Positions 39,874 through 49,168 of a stretch of 64,000 bases of DNA are shown one piece after another; position 1 is the first letter of the stretch; the number at the start of each line of letters is the position of its first letter. Origin of the DNA: Malassezia japonica (taxonomy: Eukaryota; Basidiomycota; Malasseziomycetes; Malasseziales; Malasseziaceae). The translations under genes were made by a program, and so were the position numbers. The notes below the pieces were generated by a model. It had not been told where the DNA came from and ran no database searches. It saw nothing but the letters and a program-made list of their open reading frames with translations. The stretch is taken from contig NC_083376.1 of the NCBI RefSeq assembly GCF_029542785.1, positions 186,001-250,000 of the forward strand, written 5' to 3'.

Positions 39874-40958
39874 TTAATACTCGTCCATAGGATGGGATGA
39901 GCAACGGTCATTGGCCGCAGCTCGGTATTGAGACACTTCAAATTCTTCAATTTTGGCAGGAGACGACAGTAGAAAGGCGAAAACCAGGTCAGCTGGGAAG
40001 CAAAAAACTGTCGCGAAAATGTTGGAAGTATTGATGCCCACACAAAAGCAGACCAGAACGAAAATGGACTTGAAGAATAAAACTGACGACATCATAATAA
40101 GAGTAACCACCAACTGTAGGTAAGCGCAACATACGGTACATACGCTCTCCAGATGCTTGTGGCTAATCACAAATGGGCTGAACTCTTGGTCCTCGACATC
40201 CACTTCTTTCACGTTTCCCGGGAATTGAGAATAGTGTTGACGGTGGTGACTCAACGCAACCAGGGTGGTGACCCAAATGGCAAAAGACATGACAAGCAAT
40301 ACAATCGAGGTAACGAGCGCATAAAACACGCTCAGAACAGCGAGACCCAGCCCGAATACAATCATAAATGTAATAAAGCCAGGGTGGTGGATACCGCGGT
40401 CAAAGATGTTCTTGCCATAGGCGATGTCGGCTGTCTTAGCCCTAAGTGTTAGAAAGCAGTAGAATAAAACGTACCATCGCGCAAAGTAGAGGTAGGTAGT
40501 CCACATCATCACGATAAGTGCCACCAAGTACAAGATTGTCATGACGTAAGTATTAGCGACCATCCCCACGAGGAAAGCGACCCATTGCACTGCAAATTAG
40601 CATTAAGCTGAAACACACCAAAAGAAAATAGCGCTAAAGAGCCATATTCGAGCTTCGCGCGCCGACGGAAAAGGCAGCCAAGGTAGATGATTGAAAAGAC
40701 GAACCAAATCACGACAAAAAACAAAAGACCATGGTAACCATTGTAGCCATATCCAATAGCACCATAAAAAGACTCAGGTACACAGTAACTTCCATATCCG
40801 GGCTTGTAGTAGCACCCAGAGTTGAAGGCTTGGTTTAAACCACCGGAATGCACCACCCCGACATGATCGTACGCCATGTCGGGGTGATGGTATGCACTAT
40901 TGGTACCGTTGTAGCCAGAACCCGTAGTGTTGTAACCGCTTTCCAATACGTAAGACAT
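39874..40958 (-). CDS. Array paralogue P5: seven-helix membrane protein with Tyr/Gly-rich N-terminus
   Basis: Exons 40958-40619, 40589-40475, 40441-40144 and 40113-39874; introns 29, 33 and 30 nt; intron 3 is in-frame and stopless. 330 residues. N-terminal ~80 residues are Tyr/Gly/Ser/Asn-rich (GYNTTGSGYNGTNSAYHH). Family motifs: RRRAKLEYGSLALF, VQWVAFLVGM, TYLYFARW, AKTADIAYGKNIFDRGIHHPGF, SHHRQHYSQFPG, FVISHKHLES before intron 3, VVTLIMMSSVLFFKSIFVL, EEFEVSQYRA. A CTATTTAG TATA-like box lies about 31 nt upstream of the ATG and a CGG-N4-CCG site at 41,049-41,062. P6 is its closest relative, and the upstream sequences of the two are alignable. Confidence 0.85.
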
Positions 40959-41048
40959 TAGCGCAAAGCATTTCTTATCCTCTCTCTTCTAAATAGCCTG
41001 TCGCTATCGACCTCACATTAGCTAAAGTTCATGGCTAGTTTAGGATGC

Positions 41049-41062
41049 CACGGAAGTCCGTG
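41049..41062 (-). promoter_or_regulatory. CACGGAAGTCCGTG inverted repeat upstream of P5
   Basis: 14-bp interrupted palindrome containing CGG-N4-CCG, 91 bp upstream of the P5 ATG. The same 14 bp occurs 90 bp upstream of the P6 ATG. Zn2Cys6-type site by resemblance only. Confidence 0.45.
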
Positions 41063-41273
41063 CACCCAAAACCTCTCATTAGCCCGATCTGTCGATTTGT
41101 CTCCGAGGCATCTACAATTTACCCAGAGTTTACTACTAAAGCATTATTGGCTAGTGGTTAATAATAATAACGGTGTCGTGTGACGCGTGCAAATCTCCTA
41201 GCATATAGGAAATGTGTCTGCCGAATGAGCACAGAGGCCGATGTAAGACAACATTTCTTTCGGAGATAGGACC

Positions 41274-41325
41274 GAAACGAAGATATACTGGCGATCAATG
41301 AAACGAAGATATACTGGCGATCAAT
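41274..41325. repeat. Exact 26-bp tandem duplication
   Basis: Two adjacent identical 26-bp units (41,274-41,299 and 41,300-41,325), beginning GAAACGAAGATATACTGG. Lies in the intergenic region between P5 and P6; no function visible. Confidence 0.9.
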
Positions 41326-41667
41326 GTGGGGTACCAAAGTTACGTCTGGCAAGGAATCGGGGATTATTGCAAAAGCAATTTTTAGGGGAGAAATACTCTA
41401 GACCACCATAGACCACTTCTTGGACGTACATTGTAGTGTGATCCTCGCATTTGACTTGCGATTGTTATTTATTTATTTTTGGCAACGGAAATTCATTAGG
41501 CTACGTATGACCTTGATTTGTGGTACATTGTATTTCTTTGCACGGAAGCAGATTACATTCTAAAAACGAGTTATTGAGATGGTTTGTTGACATCGTGATT
41601 GAATGATACTAGCGATGAATGTTGAATGCTTGATTGTTCGTGTTTCTCATAGCAAGCGTATTTGCGC

Positions 41668-42655
41668 TTAGATTTCTTCCGTGGTGGTCTCCGACTTGTA
41701 CTGCGACACTTCAAACTCGTCGACTGTCGCCGGCGAAGACAAGAGCATAGTGTAGAACAAATCCGGAAGGAAACAAAAGACTGTGACGAGCGCATTAGAT
41801 ACACTGGCGTATGTCCACACGCTGACCAAAAGGAAAATTGATTTGAATAGCATAAGCGAGGACAGCAGAATAATGGTAACAAGCAGCTGTGGGTAAGCAC
41901 AAAATTGAATACATACGTTGTCCAGGTGCTTGTGGCTAACCACAAACGGATTGCCTTCTTGGACTTCGACATCGGCCATTTTGGTGCTGCCAGGGAACTG
42001 GGACTCCATCTGACGGTGATTGGTCAATGCGACTAGCGTCGTTACCCAAATAGCAAAAGACATGACAATCAATACAATGGTTGTAATCCACGGGAAGAAT
42101 CCAGCCAACACAGAGATACCCACTCCAAATACGACCAAGAATGAAATGAAAGCAGGATGATGCATCCCGCGGTCAAACATGTTCTTGCCATGTGCGACAT
42201 CTGCCAGCTTCGTCCTGGGCGTTAGAAATTCTGTTTTTTTTTTTTGGTAAAACATACCATCGTGCGAACAAGAGGTAAGTAGCCCACATCATAGTAACAA
42301 GGGCCACAGTGTAGAGAACGTCGAAAATGTAGTTAGAACCAAGAAGTCCGAGCAGGAAAGCAACCCATTGCACTGAGCTATTAGCACGAAGTAGATACTC
42401 ACCTGTAGAGAAAAGGGCCAGCGAAGCATACTCGAGTTTTGCACGTCGACTGATCATGCAGCCGATGTAGACAAACGAGTACACAAACCAAATGGCGCCT
42501 AGGAACAAGAACATATGAAAGCCACTCATGTGATTGAGTCCATTGTAACTGCAGTTGCTGTATCCATAACCAGAGCCGTAGCCGTAATAGCTACTGCCTC
42601 CCGAGCAGTAATCGGATGAAGAGTAATAATAGTCCCTTGTAGTTTCGTTAGACAT
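41668..42655 (-). CDS. Array paralogue P6: seven-helix membrane protein with short Tyr/Ser-rich N-terminus
   Basis: Exons 42655-42403, 42372-42258, 42214-41917 and 41886-41668; introns 30, 43 and 30 nt. Intron 2 is the longest in the array because of a 12-A run. 294 residues, the shortest paralogue, with a ~45-residue N-terminus (RDYYYSSSDYCSGGSS). Motifs: RRAKLEYASLALF, VQWVAFLLGLLG, TYLLFARW, KLADVAHGKNMFDRGMHHPAF, NHRQMESQFPG, FVVSHKHLDN before intron 3, LLVTIILLSSLMLFKSIFLL, DEFEVSQYKS. TATATAG box 30 nt upstream of the ATG (42,685-42,691). An upstream in-frame GTG is ignored. Confidence 0.85.
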
Positions 42656-42684
42656 TACCGTCTCGAATCTTTGGTTTCTCTCTT

Positions 42685-42691
42685 CTATATA
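42685..42691 (-). promoter_or_regulatory. TATA box of P6
   Basis: TATATAG on the minus strand, 30 nt upstream of the P6 start codon. P7 has an identical TATATAG at 44,313-44,319, 36 nt upstream of its ATG. Confidence 0.5.
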
Positions 42692-42744
42692 ATATGCCAC
42701 TATCGCCTGCCCCGTGGCAATGTGTCATGGTAAGTTTGGGATGC

Positions 42745-42758
42745 CACGGAAGTCCGTG
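42745..42758 (-). promoter_or_regulatory. CACGGAAGTCCGTG inverted repeat upstream of P6
   Basis: Identical 14 bp to the element upstream of P5 and at the same distance from the ATG (90 bp). Part of a duplicated promoter block, so identity may reflect recent duplication, selection or both. Confidence 0.45.
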
Positions 42759-43108
42759 TACTGCAAATCTTTAACTAGCCCTCTCAACTTGGGACAAGAT
42801 TCAGATGCACCAACAATTTACCCCGCGTTTACGACCAAAATATTATTGGCCAGAGGTGTGGGTCACTCCAGTGATGCGCATTGGCCCCTGCATCTTAGGC
42901 ATGCTTCGCGTATGCGCCGAGATTGACATTGTAATGGTTCATTTTATTTCGGACTCAAATCCGGGAGCCTACAGGAGGTCGATCACGGCGGTGCGCCAAG
43001 ATGGAAGTGGTGGAAGAATTGTCACCATATAGAGTGCTTTATTAGATGCTGATTGAGACGGTACGTAGCTACATGATGGAGTCAGATGACATTATCGAGA
43101 ATCGAGTA

Positions 43109-44277
43109 TTACTTTTGCTCCTCCATTTGAAGAGGTTCACGGTGCTGCACTTCTTCTGGTGTCTCGTACTGTGTCATGTCAAATGCGTTCACAACAGAGG
43201 GAATCGCCATCATGACGCTAAAGACCAGGTCTGGAAGGATACAAAAGACCGTGAAAAAGATGGCTCCGTATATGCGAGGCACGACGAAGCAGATAATAAG
43301 GAAAATCGACTTGAAGAACATTAGCGAGCTCATCGTGACCACGACCATAATCATCTAGAGTAAGCATTCGGATAAGGCATACGTACCCAGTCCAGCTGCT
43401 TGATGCTCAACGTAGGCCTCGAGGAAGAGTTCTGCGCAGGAACCTCCTCCTCCATTCCAGGAAATCGTGGGCTGAAACTGCGAAAGCGGCTCATAGCGGC
43501 GAAACTGGCAATGCAGATGGCCGCTGACATCACAGCGAGTACAATGGCCATGACCCAAGTCCAGAATCCGGCAAGAACCGAAACGACCAAGCCGAGGAAC
43601 ACCACCGTAATAACTGTGCCCAGACTGGACATGCCACGGTCAAAGATGCTTCGACCATGGGCAAAATCGGCGATTTGCGTCCTGTTGATCAGTTACCAAC
43701 ACCACGTACCATTTTCCGTAAAAGAGGTATACGACCCACATCATCATAGTCAGTGCAACCGTGTAAAGAATCGGGACAAGCCAGCGGAAGCCAATGGCTC
43801 CCATAAGGAAAGCAACAAATTGAACTTGCGGTTAGCTTTGCCCTTGTACTTACCCAGCGAGAACAGGAACAGGGCTGAGTATTCGAGTTTTGCACGGAAG
43901 TGAATTATGCAAGCAAGAAAGAAGCACGAGAAGAGGAACCAAGTCGCACCGTGGTAAACGAGGCCCTCAAAGCCACTGTAGTATCCAAGAAAGAACTGGT
44001 CGACAAAGGAAATGCCTCCGACACCGTTGTAGCCATTACCGAAGCTGCCAAAACTGATAATATGGCCACCGGCATAACAACTGCTACCGTAGCAAGAGGA
44101 GCCATCGATGCCGTAATGGCCGCTACCACTGTAGCTACTGCCGCTGTAGCCACTGCCACTATAGCCGCTGCCACTGTAACCGCTGCCGCTGTAGCCACTG
44201 CCGCTGTAGCCACTGCCGCTGTAGCCACTGCCGCTGTAATAGCTGCGCGCGTTGAGAATTTCGTTAGAAGAGCTCAT
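43109..44277 (-). CDS. Array paralogue P7: seven-helix membrane protein with tandem GSGYS repeats
   Basis: Exons 44277-43854, 43824-43710, 43681-43387 and 43354-43109; introns 29, 28 and 32 nt; intron 1 uses a CAAG acceptor. 359 residues, the longest. After MSSSNEILNARSYY the N-terminus has about seven GSGYS pentads encoded by a 15-bp minisatellite, then Cys/Gly-rich spacer. Family motifs: FRAKLEYSALFLF, VQFVAFLMGAI, VYLFYGKW, QIADFAHGRSIFDRGMSS (the usual HP is lost), SRFRSFSPRFPG, LSIKQLDW before intron 3, MIMVVVTMSSLMFFKSIFLI, AFDMTQYETPEE. TATATAG box at 44,313-44,319. First in the transcription direction and the outermost copy. Confidence 0.85.
44121..44242 (-). repeat. 15-bp minisatellite coding GSGYS repeats in P7
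   Basis: Plus-strand unit GCCACTGCCGCTGTA repeated about eight times with third-position variants (C/T/A), always keeping the reading frame. Read on the minus strand as (Tyr-Ser-Gly-Ser-Gly)n. Confidence 0.9.
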
Positions 44278-44312
44278 TGTATGTTGGACGATCTCCCATT
44301 CTACCAGCTCTC

Positions 44313-44319
44313 CTATATA
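44313..44319 (-). promoter_or_regulatory. TATA box of P7
   Basis: TATATAG on the minus strand, 36 nt upstream of the ATG at 44277; compare the same sequence 30 nt upstream of P6. Confidence 0.5.
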
Positions 44320-44494
44320 ATCTTTGCGTTTCGGGCGAGTAACCGTACTTTGCAAGAACAAGCGCAAAGCGACCGTGCACGATCTCTGTGCAGGATTTTT
44401 GCCCGATGCACCTGCATTTACGCTGATCTTCGAGGATCGGCCAAGGTCGCAAATTTGCCTTATTGGTTAATAATGAAACTGCCTACGTAATAGT

Positions 44495-45387
44495 TTACGT
44501 TGCCTCCTTTCCAGAGGTCTTGGCAGTCTGGTGTGCTGCCTGCTCGAGGACGGCGTCAAAGTGTGCCGCAGTCACCGAAAGGCCCCGAAGCGCACGAATG
44601 ACGACTACTGCTGGCTGCCGAAGCGACTTGCGTACGTAGACCAACAGGATCAGCACGAGAAAGAGGGTATGCCGCGCGAGGTGTGCATTGGCGTGCCACT
44701 GTGTGAGTCGAGCGACGTACATGTTCCCAGCGTCCGTGCACTGCGCCGAGCATGTCTGCGCGCAGGATGAGAAACACTTCTGCGGCAAATGCCGCGACAA
44801 GCACAGACATGGCCGACGTGCGCGAGGCCTCGCGCGAGTAGTGCGCCGTGACCGAGGTCGGCGGGGCGTTTTCACCGCCGACGAGCCACTGAAAAGCACG
44901 CGGCAAGGTGCCCTTGGGGGGTATGGTCAGCAGTGCAAGGAGCACGGCTGTAGCGAGGTAGGGCCCAAGCAGTGTGAGAATAGCGTACAGCTCATAGTCG
45001 CCCCTGGACGAGCAGAACGAGCACGCAAGGACCGGTGATGCGCCGAGAACCAAATACAGTTTCTGGGTGAGTAGGTCGACGTACCCTTCCGTCGACGCTC
45101 GACAGGCGCCAAAGCAGGCGCTCGATCCCCTCTTCGCCAAAGCGCTCGCGCCATTGCTGGACGAGTGGCATGCGCCCCAGCGCGCCATGGGGCAGGAACG
45201 CCTCGCGGAGCGCTTGCATCGAGACGGTCGTGCGCTGCTGCCAGAGCAAAAAGAGGTCGCTTGCGTACCCCAGCCCCAGCGATGGCGGGAGATATACAGA
45301 CGGAACCAGCTGGACTACATTGTACACCACGCCCAGCACCACGAGCGGTGCGAGGACAAAGGTCTCAAAAGCACTCGTCGCGTGCAT
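44495..45387 (-). CDS. Unknown multi-spanning membrane protein, 282 aa
   Basis: Exons 45387-45085, 45062-44721 and 44698-44495 with two 22-nt introns; 282 residues. Hydrophobic segments: residues about 8-32 (FVLAPLVVLGVVYNVVQLVP), about 103-118, about 125-150 (ILTLLGPYLATAVLLALLTI), about 180-200 (MSVLVAAFAAEVFLILRA) and about 222-238 (LFLVLILLVYV). A soluble Arg/Gln-rich loop (RTTVSMQALREAFLPHG) lies between the first and second. I do not recognise the family. It is not related to the P1-P7 array: exon sizes, motifs and GC content all differ. Start lies only 32 bp downstream of the NIPA gene stop on the same strand. Confidence 0.75.
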
Positions 45388-45419
45388 CGAGGTAAAAGGA
45401 GCACACCTCCACTGTACAA

Positions 45420-46542
45420 CTATACGGCGCGGGGTATGTCGTGGAAGCGCGGCAGGGCCTCCCCCTCGTCCTGGTCGAGGACAAAAGGCTGGGAGTGGTG
45501 CGACTCGACGTTTGGTGCGAGTTCGAACGAGTCGTTGAGTCGCTCTTGGCTCGGGCGCCGTACCCCGCTAAACGAGCGGCCGCGCTCGTGGGTGCTCAGT
45601 CGCGAGGGCCGTGGGCCGTCTGTATTGTGGCTTTTGGTGAGGTTCAAGAGGTAGACGCCAAGGAAGGTCGTGAGGAATCCGCCAAGGAGCGATACTGCAG
45701 CTGCGCCGCCCGTGTTGAACCCCTGAAAGAGGAGGACCGAGGCAAAGATGGTCGATGTGGTGAACATGACGTAGTAGATCGGATTCACACTGTGTGAGCA
45801 AAAGCACGTACACGTTCGTCTCGAACTGGTCGAGTGCGCGGTTGAAGTAGTTCATCTGGATCATGATGCATAGCACGACTGTCAGGCCGAAGCAGTAGGT
45901 CGAGATGTGCGTCAGCTGGTTGTTTCCGTTGAACGTGAGCTTAAGCGCGACGCCGAATGCCTTGACGCTCATCACCGAGATCGAGCCGACGAGCGAGCAG
46001 ATGGAGAGGTAGACGAGCGGCGTGCGCTTGCCGTACACTGGCACCACCTTCCAGATCATCACGGTGGAAAAGACGCCGACAAACAGGCAGTAGAAGAGGA
46101 ACGGCCAGTGCATTGCATACGCCAGGATCTCGTCCACGGTCTGTATGTCGCGGTCTTCCGGCGCATTCACCACGATGACCACGGTGCCGATCAGGCACAG
46201 TGCACAGCCAATCTGCCCCAGCTGCCCCAGGCGCTCCTTGAGTATGAACGAGGCGAGCACCGCGCCGATCAGCACACTCAGCGCCCCCAGCGGCGTCACG
46301 AGGATTGGCGGCGCAAATGTATACGCAATAAAGTTGGCGACTTCGCCGACGACCATCGTCGCCATGCCCGCCCACCAGATCGGGTTCTGTAGGTAGCTCA
46401 GCTGGTCGGACGCGAGGCCTGCGCTGTGATCAGCCGCGTCCATCAGCCCTTTTTTTGTGATGATAAAGCTCGTGCCGATAGCGGCACTCGAGCTGATGGC
46501 GAGCATCAGCCCAATCCATTTGTCCTGGCTCAGCGTGCTCAT
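45420..46542 (-). CDS. NIPA-family magnesium transporter
   Basis: Exons 46542-45812 and 45789-45420, one 22-nt intron, 366 residues. The N-terminal MSTLSQDKWIGLMLAISSSA, SSAAIGTSFIITKKGLMDA, NPIWWAGMATMVVGEVANF, FAPPILVTPLGALSVLIGA (PLGALSV) and LKERLGQLGQIGCALCLIG blocks are the NIPA signature, with nine or ten predicted helices, ending with VVNPIYYVMFTTSTIFAS after splicing. The C-terminus is hydrophilic and Ser/Arg/His-rich. The family transports Mg2+ across plasma membrane or endosomes. The ATG at 46542 is chosen because the longer frame upstream has no family similarity. Divergent to OSH gene by 133 bp. Confidence 0.92.
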
Positions 46543-46675
46543 CGTCGACCGCCAACACGGCGGGGATTTACAAATCGGGCACAACACAGTGATCGCCCGA
46601 TGCGCGGGAAGTTGGCCGTGCGTGTTAGTCAGGCTGCAGCCCGTTGGGGCAGCGAATATCGGGCTTCGTACGGCC

Positions 46676-48201
46676 ATGTCAGCAGGTACCGAGGAGACGC
46701 GGGCGCTTCCTGTGAACGAGGAGGAGATCCAGGATGGGTCGCAGGCGTCTGACTCGAGCAAGCTCAAGACGCTTCTCACAATTCTCAAGCGAACGGTCGG
46801 CGTAAAGGATTTGGCGTCGCTGTACGTACCCCAGCTGACCCAGCCGCCTCTCGCTGCCGGCGCATTTGCTCGAACCGATGGTAGGTCGCGCGACTCACAC
46901 AGCCGAATCTCGAGTATTGGAACTACCAGGGTACGTCGCTCGGCTAACGCAGATCGCGCCGACTTTTTTGTGAGGTAGGTGGCTCGTCTGACGCAGCATT
47001 GGCGACTACGAGGACCCCCTCGACCGCATGCTCGCGACGGTGCGCTACTCGGTGACGAAGGAGCTCAAATTTGTGTACGGACGCGTGTGTAAGCCATACA
47101 ACTCGATCCTGGTACGTGCCTGATCTGACGCAGGGCGAGCATTTCCGCTGCCACTGGGACGTGGCGCCGCTCACGGTCAACGCGCAGGGCGAGCACCGCC
47201 CGAGCGAGGCGCTGAATACGCAGCAGCCGCTTGCGCTCAAGCTTCCTGGCCAGGGCGCGGCGCCGTCGAGCGGCCGCCGGCGGGTAATCTACCTCACGGA
47301 GCAGGTGTCGCACCACCCTCCGATTTCGTCGTACTACTACGACTGCCCCGAGGCCGGCCTCTCGATGGTCGGCGTCGACCAGGTGAGCGCCAAGTTTACC
47401 GGCACCGCCGTCCGCATCTACCCTGGCGAGTTTAACCAGGGCATGTTTATCACGCTCGGCCCCAACGTGCGTGCGCAGAACGCGGTGGGCGAAGAGTACC
47501 GCATCACGCACCCCGCGGGCGCCATCTTTGGCCTGTTCCGCGGCAGCTTCTGGCCGGCAGTGACGGACACGGCGACGATTACATGCACGCCGCCGCGCGG
47601 CAGCCAGACGTACCTGCGTGCGATCATCGAATACAAGGAGGAGAGCTGGCTGTCCAAGCCCAAGTATGCCGTCGAAGGGTGTATCTACACCTACGAGCCG
47701 GGGCAGCCCTCGGCGTCGTACTCGGCGCTAAAGGAAGTTCCCTCGAAAAACGTCGTCGTCCAGCTGCAAGGCACCTGGCGCGGCGTCATTACGTGGAAGC
47801 GCAAGGGCGAAAAGACGGCGCATCCGCTCGTGAACCTCGCGGATCTGCAGCCATGTCCCCGGGACGTGCGTCCGATCGACGCACAGGATGCGTGGGAGTC
47901 GCGGCGCATTTGGAAAGACGTCACAGACGCCATCGTCGGGCAGCAGTACTCGCGCGCGACGCAGCTCAAGCAGCAGGTCGAGCAGCGCCAGCGCGAACTC
48001 GCTGCAGAGCGCAAAAAGACCGGCGCCGAGTTCGTGCCGCAGTTCTTTGAGCGCGACGTTGCGTCCGGCCGCCCACGGCTCACCAACGCAGGCCGCGCGG
48101 CAGTGGAAGAGGAGCGCCGCCGGCCGGCCGGCGCCGCCGGCGCCGCACGCCCTGCGCCCGCCAGGGACGAGGACAACTTTGAGGACGCCCCTTCGTTTTA
48201 G
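46676..48201 (+). CDS. Oxysterol-binding protein homologue, OSH6/OSH7-like
   Basis: Six exons: 46676-46821, 46844-46880, 46903-46930, 46953-46974, 46997-47111 and 47134-48201, with five introns of exactly 22 nt; 471 residues. The spliced N-terminal core reads ASLRLSLPAHLLEPMPNLEY, WNYQDRADFFVSIGDYEDPL and DRMLATVRYSVTKELKFVYG, interrupted by exons of 37, 28 and 22 nt. The OSBP fingerprint EQVSHHPPIS falls at about residue 171. No PH domain or FFAT motif is seen, so it is a short, single-domain lipid carrier; Osh6/7 exchange phosphatidylserine for PI4P at ER-plasma membrane contacts. The C-terminal tail is charged. Choice of OSH6/7 over KES1 rests on the LEPMPNLEY motif and is moderate. Confidence 0.9.
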
Positions 48202-48239
48202 TAGCGCGTACATAATTCCCAACTAGCTACTTCGCGACG

Positions 48240-49156
48240 ATGAGCAAGGCGAGCGCGCTGCGCGAGGGTACGTCGCCATACTCACCCAGACCAACGCGCG
48301 CTGCTCAAGCAGTACGCGGAACAGACCGCCGACCCGTCTACGTATGTCACCCAGCTGACCCAGCCTGGCCCAATGGCCCGCTCTGCGCGAGGCGATCCAG
48401 GCGCAGATCGCGCTGAACGCGCGTGCGTTTGCGGTGGCGCCTCCCCCGACGCTGCACCGTGCAGCGCCGCTTGCCGAGCTGCTTCGTGAAGAGGCACAGT
48501 CGGAAGAGGCGCCGTCGCAGGCCGCGCGCGAGCTGCTGCTCGAGGAGCACGATATCAGTGCGAGCGATACGCAGGACTTTTACCCGGCCCGCACGGCGCC
48601 GCCGAACGGGACGTGGGACGTGCCGCTGGACGGCGACGCGCTCGAGAAGGAGGAGCAGGTCGTCTTTCGCATGCTCGACGAATTTGACGCGGCGCCGCCG
48701 AGCACGATGCAGCGCCTCGCGGAGCTCGTGCTGAAGCCGAAGCAGCACTACCGCACGCGCGCCAAGTACCTCGCTGCGCTCGAGCGCGTGCTGGCCGTGT
48801 CCTCCTCGCTGAACTCGTACGAAGGCGAGGAGGAGGAAGAGGAGAGTGCCTTTCCTTTCCGCGGCGCCGCCGAGGCCGAGGCCGAGCCGATCTTTTCTCC
48901 GATCCCTTTTCTGCACCAAGGCAACGAAAACACCGAGGCGGCGCAGCGCGCCGAGACCGCAGCGCAGCGCCCGGTGCCGGCGGACGACCAGGCGGTGTAC
49001 CGCGTGCCGGACGGGCGCGTCGACGAGCTCGACACGGCCGATGCGCAGGAGTCGCACGGCGGCGTCGCCGACGAGGTGCAGCCGATGAGTGCCGCGACGT
49101 CCCTTCCGGAAGAGAAAGAATCGTTGGCCAAGCGCCAGCGCAGCAGCGATGTATAG
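48240..49156 (+). CDS. PSY4: Protein phosphatase 4 regulatory subunit 2 (PSY4/PPP4R2-like)
   Basis: Exons 48240-48267, 48290-48341 and 48364-49156, two 22-nt introns, 290 residues. Core block DAAPPSTMQRLAELVLKPKQ followed by YLAALERVLAVSSSLNSYEG is the PPP4R2 signature. Upstream is the expected WDVPLDGDALEKEEQ helix; downstream is acidic (EGEEEEEESAFPF) and Gln/Ala-rich low complexity. PP4R2 binds the PP4 catalytic subunit (Pph3) and has a role in DNA-damage recovery. Only 38 bp separate the upstream OSH stop from this ATG. Confidence 0.85.
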
Positions 49157-49168
49157 CTACGCGATACC

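Larger units (their letters stand above)
40959..41667. other. Intergenic region upstream of P5 (709 bp)
   Basis: Largest gene-free stretch. It contains a block (about 41,030-41,155) alignable to a block upstream of P6 (about 42,718-42,865), the CGG-N4-CCG element, and an exact tandem duplication of a 26-bp unit at 41,274-41,325. The part next to P6 is very AT-rich (ATTTATTTATTTTTGG). No protein, tRNA or snRNA recognised. Confidence 0.5.
42656..43108. other. Intergenic region upstream of P6 (453 bp)
   Basis: Holds the TATA box of P6, the 14-bp CACGGAAGTCCGTG palindrome and the rest of the block shared with the P5 upstream region (to about 42,865). No gene recognised in the remainder. Confidence 0.4.

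Noticed and set aside
34070..44277. Array as phage, plasmid or transposon cargo
   Set aside because: No integrase, transposase, terminal repeats or target duplications; genes have host-type introns.
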